A DNA stretch of 64,000 bases from Nitrospirota bacterium. GTDB taxonomy: Bacteria; Nitrospirota; Nitrospiria; Nitrospirales; UBA8639. Below the pieces are notes generated by a model that saw only the letters and a program-made list of their open reading frames with translations, did no database searches and had not been told where the DNA came from. Made by a program: the position numbers and the translations under genes. The first letter of the stretch is position 1; each line of letters starts with the position of its first letter. The stretch covers positions 1-64,000 of the forward strand of contig RFGF01000058.1 of NCBI GenBank assembly GCA_003695915.1. The letters run 5' to 3'. This document shows positions 35,810 through 43,952 of this stretch, piece by piece.

Positions 35810-36110
35810 TGCTTCTAGAGGCTTGACCACATCCCAAAAATCGTCAATGTCAAAAACACTTGCACAATTTTCGGTACTATGCGGTACAATAAGTCATCCC
35901 CACGGACAACTCAACTCGAGTGCCTCGCGCAATACAAACAATCATGCACACGAGGCGAGCATACGGGACGAGATACCAGGGGAACCATCACGCAAACTGA
36001 TCACGACGCATGGTCAGAGGCAAGTTCATCGAGAGGTTTATCTGTCATCAACATGCATCGATGAATGAATCAATGGATTGGTTGAACCATTTTTCAGGAG
36101 AGTAAAGCCT
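35810..36110. other. Divergent intergenic region between the cupredoxin gene and htpX
   Basis: This stretch has no gene. It contains TTGCAC at 35860-35865 and TACAAT at 35885-35890, spaced 19 bases apart, a possible weak promoter for htpX. The repeat GGTACTATGCGGTAC overlaps that -10 region and could be an operator. Short frames here have no protein character. Confidence 0.3.
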
Positions 36111-37001
36111 ATGTTGAAAAAACTCAAAGGTATTGGATTGCTGATCCTGTCCAATATTTTGATCTTTGTGACGCTGTCGATCACCTTTACGATTCTTGCC
36201 GATTTTATCTTGCCCGCGTTCGGCATTCATATTCGCGGAAGCATCGATCAAGGAGTCTTGTTTTTTGCCGTCCTGTTTGGATTCGGAGGCGCTTTTGCGA
36301 GCCTGCTGTTCTCCAAAACCATTGCAAAAATGATGATTCAGGGCTATCGGATCGAGCGCCCCCGAAATCATGCCGAAATGGTCGTCTATGAAACCGTTCA
36401 CAAGATCGCCCAGCGCTTGAACATTGAACCTCCGGAAATCTGGATCTACGACTCACCGGATCCCAATGCCTTTGCTACCGGTCCGTCAAAAAACAATTCC
36501 ATGGTGGCAGTTTCGACAGGGTTGATTCAAAATCTCAACGAACACGAAGTCCGTGCGGTCCTGGCTCACGAAATGGGCCATGTCTATAACGGAGATATGT
36601 TTACCACCACTGTGCTGGCCGGCTTGCTGAACACGTTTGTGTACTTGCTCGCTCACTGGATCTCCAGGCAAATTGCAGAACGCAATGAAGCGTTGGGGTT
36701 TATGGCCTATTTTTTCCTGGTCAACGTGCTGGCCATTCTGGCGTATATTCCGATCAATTGGTTTTCGCGACACCGGGAATTTGCCGCCGATCGATTTGCC
36801 GCCAACACCGTAGGGAAACAGTACATGATTTCAGCCCTGCAAGCCATCGATCGGTGGGTCAAGAGTACCCAATTTCAGTATCAGACGGATGATGCCCTCG
36901 CGACCATGAAAATCTCTGGTCGAACCTCCAGTTTCATGAAACTGTTTGCCACCCATCCTCCTATCGAGGCACGCGTAGCCGCATTACAACAACTTCCCTA
37001 A
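36111..37001 (+). CDS. htpX: HtpX membrane zinc metalloprotease
   Basis: A 296-residue M48 protease that removes damaged inner-membrane proteins. Two N-terminal helices (about 9-32 and 48-68) precede the cytosolic catalytic region with the HEMGH motif (His153, Glu154, His157). Two further hydrophobic segments (170-190 and 205-225) follow. The third ligand is Glu in HREFAADRFAA. The ATG at 36111 has AGGAG ten bases upstream, whereas the codons before it are not conserved. A strong terminator follows. E. coli htpX is under envelope-stress control; the regulation here is not evident. Confidence 0.95.
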   Translation: MLKKLKGIGLLILSNILIFVTLSITFTILADFILPAFGIHIRGSIDQGVLFFAVLFGFGGAFASLLFSKTIAKMMIQGYRIERPRNHAEMVVYETVHKIAQRLNIEPPEIWIYDSPDPNAFATGPSKNNSMVAVSTGLIQNLNEHEVRAVLAHEMGHVYNGDMFTTTVLAGLLNTFVYLLAHWISRQIAERNEALGFMAYFFLVNVLAILAYIPINWFSRHREFAADRFAANTVGKQYMISALQAIDRWVKSTQFQYQTDDALATMKISGRTSSFMKLFATHPPIEARVAALQQLP

Positions 37002-37041
37002 ATCCACCGTTCCAACCAGCGGAAAATGTCAACCGCGAGCC

Positions 37042-37070
37042 AAAGGGGGAGCAAGCACTCCCCTTTTTTT
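37042..37070 (+). terminator. Rho-independent terminator after htpX
   Basis: A stem of ten pairs (AAAGGGGGAG with CTCCCCTTTT, one G-U) closes on a six-base loop CAAGCA and runs into TTTTTTT. It starts 41 bases after the htpX stop. This is the clearest intrinsic terminator in the window. Confidence 0.88.
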
Positions 37071-37201
37071 GTCACTCACCCCGCTGATTCAAGACTCCAG
37101 AGGCGCAGAGAATTTCCCGTATTCACACTTATCAGAGCATCTTTCTTCACTTTGGACAACCCTTAAGCTCACATTGAGAGCACGTGGAAAGGAATAGAAA
37201 G

Positions 37202-38230
37202 ATGTCGGAACGTTCAGCTCACCATTCAGAAACGAGCTTCACGTCACACTCTGTCACACCCGAGCGGATTCTCCAAATTGCCAGCGGATTTATGGCTGCC
37301 AAACATCTCTTTGCCGCAAACGAAATCGGTTTGTTCGACGCTCTCGCACAAGGTCCAGCCACCTTGGCAGAACTTGGGTCCCGGTTACGGCTTCCTCTTA
37401 AGACACTCCGCATTATTGCCGATGCGCTGGTCTCGTTGGGCCTCATTACCAAAACCGACACTATCTACCGGCATAGCGCAGTTTCGGAAGCGTTTCTCTC
37501 CGGCCACGGATCGCAAGATCTTCGTCCCTTCCTGACATTTTGGAACCGGCTTAGCTACCCCAATTGGCTGCGCTTCGAAGAAGCCGTTCGAGGACGTTCG
37601 TCTCCACAAGCCCAAACCACTTGGACACCGCAAGAGATGGAACTTTTTTCGAAAGGCGTCGAGGCGGTGACAGCCGGCACGGCAGAAGCCCTTGCCCGCA
37701 CATTCGACTTTTCATCTTTCACACGGTTGCTCGACATCGGTGGGGGAACCGGGTCCTTCCTCATACCGATACTCGGACACTATCCGCATCTCCGCGCCAC
37801 ACTGTTTGAGCTTCCGACTGTGATCTCGATTGCCGAAGCTCGCCTTCATCCCCTTCCCGTGAGCGAGCACATTACATGTATCGCTGGCGACTTCTTGGTC
37901 GATTCTTTGCCAGAGGGACACGATATCGTGCTGATCGCCAATGTCCTGCATTTACTGTCACCTGAGCATTGCCTTCGTTTGCTGGAGCAGACTCGCCATT
38001 CGGTCGCTGTCGGCGCGCATGTGCTGCTTGTGGATTTTTGGACGGATTCCACGCATACACAACCGACATTTGCTGCCCTCATGGCCGGAGAATTTTTCTT
38101 AGTGACGGGAGAAGGGGACGTCTACAGCGTCGCTGAGGCCACAGATTGGCTCATTCGCACAGGGTGGGACCTGGTTGGGCATCAAGCTCTCACCGGTCCA
38201 GCCAGCCTAATTGTGGCCAAAGCCAGATAG
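37202..38230 (+). CDS. SAM-dependent O-methyltransferase-like protein
   Basis: A 342-residue methyltransferase with the two-domain plan of plant-type O-methyltransferases and bacterial AcsF/CrtF-like enzymes. A winged-helix dimerisation domain covers about 20-105 (EIGLFDALAQGPATLAELGS and the LPLKTLRIIADALVSLGLI segments). The SAM site is LLDIGGGTGSFLIPILGHYP. VLHLLSPEHCLRLLEQ and the C-terminal sheet complete the fold. The substrate is unknown; carotenoid, quinone or natural-product hydroxyls are possible. The ATG at 37202 follows AAGGAA. It stands alone behind the htpX terminator. Confidence 0.82.
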   Translation: MSERSAHHSETSFTSHSVTPERILQIASGFMAAKHLFAANEIGLFDALAQGPATLAELGSRLRLPLKTLRIIADALVSLGLITKTDTIYRHSAVSEAFLSGHGSQDLRPFLTFWNRLSYPNWLRFEEAVRGRSSPQAQTTWTPQEMELFSKGVEAVTAGTAEALARTFDFSSFTRLLDIGGGTGSFLIPILGHYPHLRATLFELPTVISIAEARLHPLPVSEHITCIAGDFLVDSLPEGHDIVLIANVLHLLSPEHCLRLLEQTRHSVAVGAHVLLVDFWTDSTHTQPTFAALMAGEFFLVTGEGDVYSVAEATDWLIRTGWDLVGHQALTGPASLIVAKAR

Positions 38231-38447
38231 GCCACCTGCGCCGTGAGGAAAGCGTATCGCCGAGGATATGAGCCGACCGGTTGAACAATGATCGTCACAC
38301 AGAGATCAAGCGGAGCCTGGCAGCACAGGTTCGGTTCATCCGAGTCTCATCCGAGGCTTTGCCTCTGTTTGACCCTCTTGCCAGATCGGAGGCCTGCAGC
38401 CTACGATGTGACCAGTGCTCGCATACCCTGAATCGCTCCCATTAAGT

Positions 38448-39179
38448 ATGACCACCCGGTATAGTCTTTCGGAGATTCGCGATCGTTTGGCCAATGCCCG
38501 CTCGGTGACGGTCTTGACCGGGGCCGGAATCTCTGCCGACAGCGGAATCCCGACCTTCCGCGGAGCCGACGGCCTATGGAAGAACTACCGGCCTGAAGAA
38601 TTGGCTTCACCCGACGCGTTCGCACGCAACCCAGCACTGGTCTGGGAATGGTATAATTGGCGCCGTGAATTGATTGCTGCAAAGCAACCCAATGCGGCCC
38701 ACACAGCCTTAGTAACCCTCGAACACCGAGCGGAAAATTTTTGGTTGATCACGCAAAACGTCGATGGCTTGCACCGCGCCGCCGGTTCACGCAAGCTTTC
38801 TGAAATACATGGCAACATCTGGAAAGTACGGTGCACGCAATGCGGAATTGTCGAAGACAATCATGCCGTTCCCATCCCTATTCCCCCGACCTGTTCTTCT
38901 TGCGGAGGGCTGTTACGTCCTCACATTGTGTGGTTCGGAGAATCGTTAGCGCGGGAGGATATCGAACGCAGTCTGCACGCTTTGCGATCGTGCGAGATTC
39001 TGTTGATCATTGGTACATCCGGCGTCGTCTATCCGGCCGCCTCATTCGCCTCCGTTGCAAAAGAACAGGGAGCCCTTGTCGTCGAAGTTAATCTTGATCC
39101 GACTTCTCATACATCGCTCGTAGATGCCTCCTTTCACGGACGCGCTAAGGACCTCGTCCCCCTGCTTGTTCCAGGCTAG
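38448..39179 (+). CDS. cobB: Sirtuin NAD-dependent protein deacylase, class III type
   Basis: A 243-residue Sir2 protein that removes acyl groups from lysines using NAD. It has GAGISADSGIPTFRG, the catalytic His in SEIHGNIWKVRC, TQNVDGLHRAAG and the zinc Cys pairs CTQC and CSSC. The WEWYNWRRE segment supplies the Tyr-x-x-Arg pair that binds the carboxyl of succinyl or malonyl groups, so desuccinylase activity is likely besides deacetylation. I start at the ATG at 38448 (MTTRYSLSEI). It ends 85 bases before the thiS-like gene, but a promoter-like sequence lies in between. Confidence 0.93.
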   Translation: MTTRYSLSEIRDRLANARSVTVLTGAGISADSGIPTFRGADGLWKNYRPEELASPDAFARNPALVWEWYNWRRELIAAKQPNAAHTALVTLEHRAENFWLITQNVDGLHRAAGSRKLSEIHGNIWKVRCTQCGIVEDNHAVPIPIPPTCSSCGGLLRPHIVWFGESLAREDIERSLHALRSCEILLIIGTSGVVYPAASFASVAKEQGALVVEVNLDPTSHTSLVDASFHGRAKDLVPLLVPG

Positions 39180-39194
39180 CGTCTCCACGTTTTC

Positions 39195-39223
39195 TTGACT
39201 CGTTTACGAACGGTTTGTTACGT
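39195..39223 (+). promoter_or_regulatory. Possible promoter of the sulfur-carrier cluster
   Basis: TTGACT (39195-39200), a 17-base spacer and TTACGT (39218-39223) precede the thiS-like gene by 41 bases. The -35 is good and the -10 is poor. It is the only candidate between cobB and the cluster. Confidence 0.3.
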
Positions 39224-39264
39224 TTTTTTGTTTGTAGTTTCCTGTCGATTCAGGGAGTGTCCAG

Positions 39265-39474
39265 ATGCAATTAACGATTAACGGCAAATCCGAAACCCTT
39301 GATGTCAGTACGGTTTTAGACGTGCTCAAGGCCAAAGATATCGATCCGCACGTGGTCGCCATCGAACTGAATTCTCGTATGATCGAACCCGAACACATCG
39401 CGACAACCAAAGTCCAGGACGGCGACACGTTGGAATTCTTGTTTTATATGGGTGGAGGTACGTTCTGTTCCTGA
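39265..39474 (+). CDS. ThiS-like sulfur-carrier protein with residues beyond the diglycine
   Basis: A 69-residue beta-grasp protein. The ThiS pattern is seen in MQLTINGKSETL, VVAIELNSRMI and VQDGDTLEFLFYMGGG. A normal ThiS ends at Gly-Gly; here GGG (63-65) is followed by Thr-Phe-Cys-Ser before TGA. Adenylation needs a free terminal Gly, so these four residues must be removed, as the JAMM protease HcyD does for HcyS in Wolinella. A JAMM protease is encoded at 43928. The start has GGGAG seven bases upstream. There are no other thiamine genes here, and cysM overlaps its 3' end, so a role in cysteine rather than thiamine synthesis is more likely. Confidence 0.85.
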   Translation: MQLTINGKSETLDVSTVLDVLKAKDIDPHVVAIELNSRMIEPEHIATTKVQDGDTLEFLFYMGGGTFCS

Positions 39475-40391
39475 GACTCGCGGACATCACGCACGGGATC
39501 GGTCGGACGCCGCTCGTCCGACTGAATCGGCTGTCCCCGCCTGGCGGCGCCGTTATTTATGGCAAGGCCGAATTTTACAATCCTGGCGGAAGCGTCAAGG
39601 ACCGCATCTGTTTGAATATGATCGATGAGGCCGAGCGACAGGGTCAGCTCAAGCCTGGAGGAACGATAATCGAACCGACGAGCGGGAACACCGGAATCGG
39701 TCTCGCCCTCGTATCCGCGGTCCGGGGATACAAACTGATTCTGGTCATGCCGGAGGGAATGAGCCTGGAACGGGCGAGCCTCTTGTCGTCGTATGGTGCA
39801 CAATTGGTGCTGACTCCGGCTCGAGAGGGCATGAAGGGGTCCATCAAAGAGGCAGAAACTATTCGTAGTCAAAATCCCGAATATTTTATGCCGGATCAAT
39901 TTTCCAATCCTGCCAATCCTGCGATACATCGACGCACAACGGCCATAGAAATTTTGGAGGCATTAGACGGCCGAGTCGATGCCTTCGTCGCCGCAGTGGG
40001 AACGGGAGGGACCATCACGGGATGTGGTGAAGTGTTCAAGGAAAAAAATCCGGCGACCAAAATAGTCGCCGTCGAACCAGCCACCTCGCCGGTGCTTTCC
40101 GGCGGTGAACCCGGCCCCCATAAAATTCAGGGGATTGGCGCGGGGTTTGTGCCAAAGGTCTTGAATCGAGCCATTGTGGATGAAATCATAACCGTCACCG
40201 ATGAAGAAGCCTACCAAACCACCAAACAGCTCGCCAAAAAAGAAGGATTGTTGGTGGGCATATCAGCAGGTGCCAACGTGTTTGCTGCGCAAAAAGTGGC
40301 CGCAACCTTGAGTCCGGAACACACGGTCGTGACGGTCTTGTGCGATACAGGGGAACGCTATCTCAGTATCGAAAAATATTTTAATATTTAA
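39465..40391 (+). CDS. cysM: Cysteine synthase (PLP-dependent, CysK/CysM family) with probable CTG start
   Basis: A 308-residue enzyme if started at CTG 39465. It reads FLRLADITHGIGRTPLVRLN, then NPGGSVKDR with PLP Lys45, TSGNTGIGLA and GTGGTITGCGEVF. All are standard for beta-replacement enzymes that make cysteine from an activated serine and a sulfur donor. The first in-frame ATG (39612) would delete the PLP lysine, so the real start is upstream. No ATG, GTG or TTG fits there. CTG at 39465 lies five bases after GGTGGAGGT, the diglycine codons of the thiS-like gene, and overlaps that gene by ten bases. Beside carriers and MoeB enzymes it should use a protein thiocarboxylate as donor, like mycobacterial CysM. 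Confidence 0.85.
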   Translation: MFLRLADITHGIGRTPLVRLNRLSPPGGAVIYGKAEFYNPGGSVKDRICLNMIDEAERQGQLKPGGTIIEPTSGNTGIGLALVSAVRGYKLILVMPEGMSLERASLLSSYGAQLVLTPAREGMKGSIKEAETIRSQNPEYFMPDQFSNPANPAIHRRTTAIEILEALDGRVDAFVAAVGTGGTITGCGEVFKEKNPATKIVAVEPATSPVLSGGEPGPHKIQGIGAGFVPKVLNRAIVDEIITVTDEEAYQTTKQLAKKEGLLVGISAGANVFAAQKVAATLSPEHTVVTVLCDTGERYLSIEKYFNI

Positions 40392-40463
40392 GAGCAAACG
40401 GAATGCATATCCTGCGATTTCGACCGGCTGAGCGAAGATGACGATCAGAGGATCGATTGGATC

Positions 40464-41291
40464 ATGAACTTTTCCGAAGAACAAATTACACGATATAGCC
40501 GACATATTCTCCTCCCGGAAGTCGGTGGCAAGGGACAGGCAAAGCTCCGCAAAGCTCGCGTGTTTATCGTAGGGGCTGGAGGATTGGGATCGCCTGCCGC
40601 ACTGTATCTGGCAGCGGCCGGCATCGGAACCATCGGACTCATCGATAGCGATCGGGTCGATCTGTCCAACCTTCAGCGACAGATCCTTCATCATACCCCC
40701 GATGTCGGCCGTTCCAAGGTTCAATCCGCCAAAGAAAAAATCCATGCCTTGAACCCCGATGTCACGGTCGAAACCTACGAGGAGCGGCTCATGCCACACA
40801 ACGCCATCAAATTGATTCAGTCCTATGATGTCGTCATTGACGGTGTGGATAATTTCCCGGCCAAGTTTTTAATCAATGATGCCTGCTTTTTCGCCGACAA
40901 ACCCTTGGTTCACGGTGGCATTCTCCGGTTCGATGGTCGGGTCTTTACGATCGTTCCTGGCCAATCAGCATGTTTTCGGTGCATCTTTCGACAACCCCCA
41001 CCACCGGGCGCTGTAGCGAGCTGCCAAGAAGCGGGAATCATCGGGGCCGTGGCCGGGATTATTGGCACCCTCCAAGCGACGGAAGTGCTCAAACTGATCT
41101 TGGGCATTGGACGCCCCTTAACCGATCGACTGCTCGATTTTGACGCACGCACGACAACATTTCGAGAAATTCGCACGTCGCGGAATCCTCGGTGTCAACT
41201 TTGCGGATCCCACCCGACCATTACCGAGCTATTCGAGCATGTACCGGAAACGTGTCGTTTTGAACCATCGGCAGGAATCCCCGTCCCGTGA
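40464..41291 (+). CDS. moeB: MoeB/ThiF-type carrier-adenylating enzyme 1
   Basis: A 275-residue E1-like enzyme that adenylates the C-terminal glycine of a sulfur carrier. RYSRHILLPEVGGKGQAKLR opens it, VFIVGAGGLGSPAALYLAAAG is the ATP loop, and DLSNLQRQILH follows. The zinc Cys pairs are CFRC and CQLC. The candidate catalytic Cys is in ASCQEAGIIG. It has no C-terminal rhodanese domain, so sulfur must come from elsewhere. It lies 72 bases after cysM, which suggests pairing with the thiS-like carrier. A second copy at 43137 is about 60 percent alike by eye. Confidence 0.9.
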   Translation: MNFSEEQITRYSRHILLPEVGGKGQAKLRKARVFIVGAGGLGSPAALYLAAAGIGTIGLIDSDRVDLSNLQRQILHHTPDVGRSKVQSAKEKIHALNPDVTVETYEERLMPHNAIKLIQSYDVVIDGVDNFPAKFLINDACFFADKPLVHGGILRFDGRVFTIVPGQSACFRCIFRQPPPPGAVASCQEAGIIGAVAGIIGTLQATEVLKLILGIGRPLTDRLLDFDARTTTFREIRTSRNPRCQLCGSHPTITELFEHVPETCRFEPSAGIPVP

Positions 41292-41387
41292 ACAGGCACC
41301 AGTATGAGAGGATTCATTGCCTACATCCATGGGGTCCATTGGAAGGCGGCATACGCCTAGGGTGAGTGGGAGGTGAGGGAACGACCG

Positions 41388-42626
41388 ATGCCGAAGATGC
41401 AAGCGTTGAGTTGTCGGGAATGCGGGAAAGAGTATCCCACCCGCGATCTGCATGTCTGTGAGCTCTGCTTTGGGCCTCTCGAAGTCAAATACGACTATGA
41501 GGCGATCAAGGGGCGCATTTCCCGCGCCAAGATCGAATCCGGTCCATATAGCTTATGGCGCTATCACGATTTGCTGCCTGTCGAAGGGGAACCGACCGTG
41601 GGGTTGTATGCCGGGTTTACGCCGCTCATCCGCGCGCGGAACTTGGGTGCCTTCTTGGGGATCGACGAGTTGTACCTCAAAAACGATTGCGTCAATCATC
41701 CCACCCTCTCGTTCAAAGATCGCGTCGTGGCCGTCGCGCTGACCCGTGCGCGAGAGTTGGGATTTGAAACCGTTGCCTGTGCTTCTACCGGCAATTTGGC
41801 GAATTCCGTTGCTGCGCACGCCGCGGCTGCGGGCATGCAATGCTATGTCTTTATTCCAGGCGATCTCGAAGCCGCCAAAATTCTGGGGAATTTGATCTAT
41901 CGTCCCAATGTCGTCGAAGTCGAAGGTACCTACGACGATGTCAATCGGCTCTGTAGTGAAATCGCCGGCGAGCATCGGTGGGCATTCGTCAACATCAATA
42001 TTCGTCCATATTATGCCGAAGGCTCGAAAACTCTCGCCTTCGAGACCGTGGAACAATTAGGCTGGCGTGCTCCCGATCAGGTCGTAATTCCCATGGCCTC
42101 AGGGTCGTTGCTCACCAAAATCTGGAAAGGCCTGAAGGAATTCGAAAAGCTCGGACTCCTCGATCACGTTCCCACGAAATTGAATGGTGCCCAAGCCGAG
42201 GGATGCTCACCCATTGCGACCGCGTACCGACAGGGACGCGATTTCTTCAAGCCCGTCAAACCTCAAACCATCGCCAAATCCTTGGCCATTGGCAATCCAG
42301 CCGATGGATATTATGCGTTGAAGGCCACAGCGGAGAGCAAAGGAGCGATGGAGACGGTGACCGATGACGAAATAGTGGATGCCATTAAACTCCTGGCGCA
42401 AACTGAAGGCATTTTTGCCGAAACCGCTGGGGGGGTCACGATTGGCGTACTTCGCAAGCTCGTCAAACAAGGCGTCATTCGTCGCAACGATGTCACGGTT
42501 GCCTACATCACGGGGAACGGGCTGAAAACCCAAGAAGCCGTCATCGATGCTGTCGGTCGCCCCATTCGTATTCAGCCAAGCCTGACGCACTTTACCAAAA
42601 CATTCGGCCTCAAGGAGGGTGCATGA
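41388..42626 (+). CDS. thrC: Threonine synthase-like PLP enzyme with N-terminal zinc ribbon
   Basis: A 412-residue fold-type II PLP enzyme. The N-terminal ribbon has Cys9/Cys12 and Cys24/Cys27. PLP Lys110 is in HPTLSFKDRVV, and CASTGNLANSVAAHAAAAG binds the phosphate. The family makes threonine from O-phosphohomoserine. I start at the ATG at 41388, after a GGGAGG-containing leader. Its TGA overlaps the ATG of the CysO-like carrier (ATGA), and it is locked in one translationally coupled unit with carrier, NIL protein, MoeB and JAMM protease. That context raises the possibility that it accepts a thiocarboxylate to turn phosphohomoserine into homocysteine. This is inference; plain threonine synthase remains the default. 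Confidence 0.85.
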   Translation: MPKMQALSCRECGKEYPTRDLHVCELCFGPLEVKYDYEAIKGRISRAKIESGPYSLWRYHDLLPVEGEPTVGLYAGFTPLIRARNLGAFLGIDELYLKNDCVNHPTLSFKDRVVAVALTRARELGFETVACASTGNLANSVAAHAAAAGMQCYVFIPGDLEAAKILGNLIYRPNVVEVEGTYDDVNRLCSEIAGEHRWAFVNINIRPYYAEGSKTLAFETVEQLGWRAPDQVVIPMASGSLLTKIWKGLKEFEKLGLLDHVPTKLNGAQAEGCSPIATAYRQGRDFFKPVKPQTIAKSLAIGNPADGYYALKATAESKGAMETVTDDEIVDAIKLLAQTEGIFAETAGGVTIGVLRKLVKQGVIRRNDVTVAYITGNGLKTQEAVIDAVGRPIRIQPSLTHFTKTFGLKEGA

Positions 42627-42898
42627 TTACTGTTCGCATTCCAACCCCCCTTCGGACCGTCACGGGGGGACAGAGTGAAGTGCAGGTAGAGGGATCCACC
42701 GTTTCCGAGATGATCGAGAAATTGGCGGAGGTCCATCCGGGCATCAAAGAACGCCTCTATGACGAACGCGGCGAAGTTCGTCGGTTCATCAACATTTATG
42801 TCAATGAGGAGGATATCCGTTTTCTCACAGGCAAAGACACGCCATTGAAAGACGGAGACGAAGTTTCGATCGTTCCGGCGATCGCCGGAGGTGGCTAA
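42623..42898 (+). CDS. cysO: CysO/MoaD-like sulfur-carrier protein
   Basis: A 91-residue ubiquitin-like protein close to mycobacterial CysO. Shared stretches are RIPTPLRTVTGGQSEVQVEG, then GIKERLYDERGEVRRFINIYVN and KDGDEVSIVPAIAGGG. CysO ends in AGG; this one ends in AGGG, one glycine more, so trimming may be needed or the last Gly may itself be the acceptor. Its ATG overlaps the thrC stop and its TAA overlaps the next ATG (TAATG). As a carrier it would hold a C-terminal thiocarboxylate made by the MoeB enzyme and pass sulfur to a PLP enzyme. Confidence 0.88.
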   Translation: MITVRIPTPLRTVTGGQSEVQVEGSTVSEMIEKLAEVHPGIKERLYDERGEVRRFINIYVNEEDIRFLTGKDTPLKDGDEVSIVPAIAGGG

Positions 42899-43137
42899 TG
42901 GCGAAATTACGGTTCCACATCCGCTATCCCGAAGAAAAAATCCCCGAACCGATCTTGTACGAGATCGGGCACGAGTACAAAGTCGTGACCAGTATTCGAC
43001 GCGCCGATGTCCGAGAAACGACCGGATGGTTGGATGTCGAATTCACCGGCGAACCTGACGAGATCGAACGCGCAATCGGCGGCCTTCGGCAAAAAGGATG
43101 CATCGTCGACCCGATTGAGCTCAATGTGGTGGAATAA
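42898..43137 (+). CDS. NIL-domain protein
   Basis: A 79-residue protein consisting of one NIL (ferredoxin-fold, ACT-like) domain: MAKLRFHIRYPEEKIPEPIL, then VVTSIRRADVRETTGWLDVE and a C-terminal strand. NIL domains otherwise cap methionine ABC transporter ATPases (MetN), where they bind methionine. In sulfur-carrier clusters stand-alone NIL proteins recur, so a sensing or binding role for methionine, homocysteine or the carrier is plausible but unproven. It overlaps both neighbours by one base (TAATG at each end). Confidence 0.82.
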   Translation: MAKLRFHIRYPEEKIPEPILYEIGHEYKVVTSIRRADVRETTGWLDVEFTGEPDEIERAIGGLRQKGCIVDPIELNVVE

Positions 43138-43952
43138 TGACGGACTTCACCGACGAACAAATCCAGCGATATAGTCGGCATATTATTTTGCCAGAAGTGG
43201 GAGGAAAAGGACAGAAAAAGCTCCGGCAGGCCAAAGTACTGATTATCGGAGCGGGAGGGCTCGGTTCGCCGGCGGCATTGTATTTGACGGCCGCAGGGAT
43301 CGGGACACTCGGGTTGGTGGATGGCGACGTCGTCGATCTGTCCAATCTCCAGCGCCAGGTTCTCCACACAACCGACCGCATCGGCGCTCCCAAGGTCGAA
43401 TCAGGACGTCAATTGCTCGAAGCGCTGAATCCCGATGTCAACCTCGTGTTGTATCCCGAGCATGTCGGGGCGCCCAACATTCTCGATCTTCTCGCCGACT
43501 ATGATCTCGTGCTGGATGGCTCCGACAATTTTTCGACGCGGTTTTTGGTCAACGATGCTTGCTACTTTGCGAAGAAGACGTTGATCTCTGGGAGCATTTT
43601 TCGGTTCGAAGGACAACTCTTAACCATCAAACCTCATGCGGGCTATCCTTGCTATCGATGTCTCTATCCCGAACCACCGCCTGCAGGGTTGGTTCCCAAT
43701 TGCCAGGAAGCCGGAGTGCTCGGCGTTTTGGCTGGAACGATTGGCATTCTCCAAGCCAATGAAGCAATCAAAGAGATTTTGGGCATCGGAGAATCACTGG
43801 CGCGCCATTTGCTCCTGTACGATGCGTTGGACATGTCCTTTCGAAAGGTAGCACGCCCCAAGGATCCGGCTTGCCCATTGTGCGGAACATCACCCACGAT
43901 CACCACGATTCAGGACACATTGGTCTCATGCAGTCTGCAAACCCAGCCCTGA
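43137..43952 (+). CDS. moeB: MoeB/ThiF-type carrier-adenylating enzyme 2
   Basis: A 271-residue paralogue of the enzyme at 40464. It shares RYSRHIILPEVGGKGQKKLR, the ATP loop VLIIGAGGLGSPAALYLTAAG, DLSNLQRQVLH, zinc pairs CYRC and CPLC, and the catalytic-loop Cys in PNCQEAGVLG. It is coupled to the NIL gene by TAATG and overlaps the JAMM protease start by 25 bases. Linkage suggests it serves the CysO-like carrier, while copy 1 serves the ThiS-like carrier. No rhodanese or sulfurtransferase domain is attached. Confidence 0.9.
   Translation: MTDFTDEQIQRYSRHIILPEVGGKGQKKLRQAKVLIIGAGGLGSPAALYLTAAGIGTLGLVDGDVVDLSNLQRQVLHTTDRIGAPKVESGRQLLEALNPDVNLVLYPEHVGAPNILDLLADYDLVLDGSDNFSTRFLVNDACYFAKKTLISGSIFRFEGQLLTIKPHAGYPCYRCLYPEPPPAGLVPNCQEAGVLGVLAGTIGILQANEAIKEILGIGESLARHLLLYDALDMSFRKVARPKDPACPLCGTSPTITTIQDTLVSCSLQTQP

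Noticed and set aside
39265-39474. Thiamine synthesis locus (ThiS/ThiF)
   Set aside because: No thiG, thiH, thiC or thiE is nearby, and the neighbours are cysteine and threonine synthase types.
42623-42898. Molybdopterin synthase small subunit (MoaD)
   Set aside because: Sequence is closer to CysO (RFINIYVN and IVPAIAGG patterns) and there is no moaE or other molybdopterin gene in the window.
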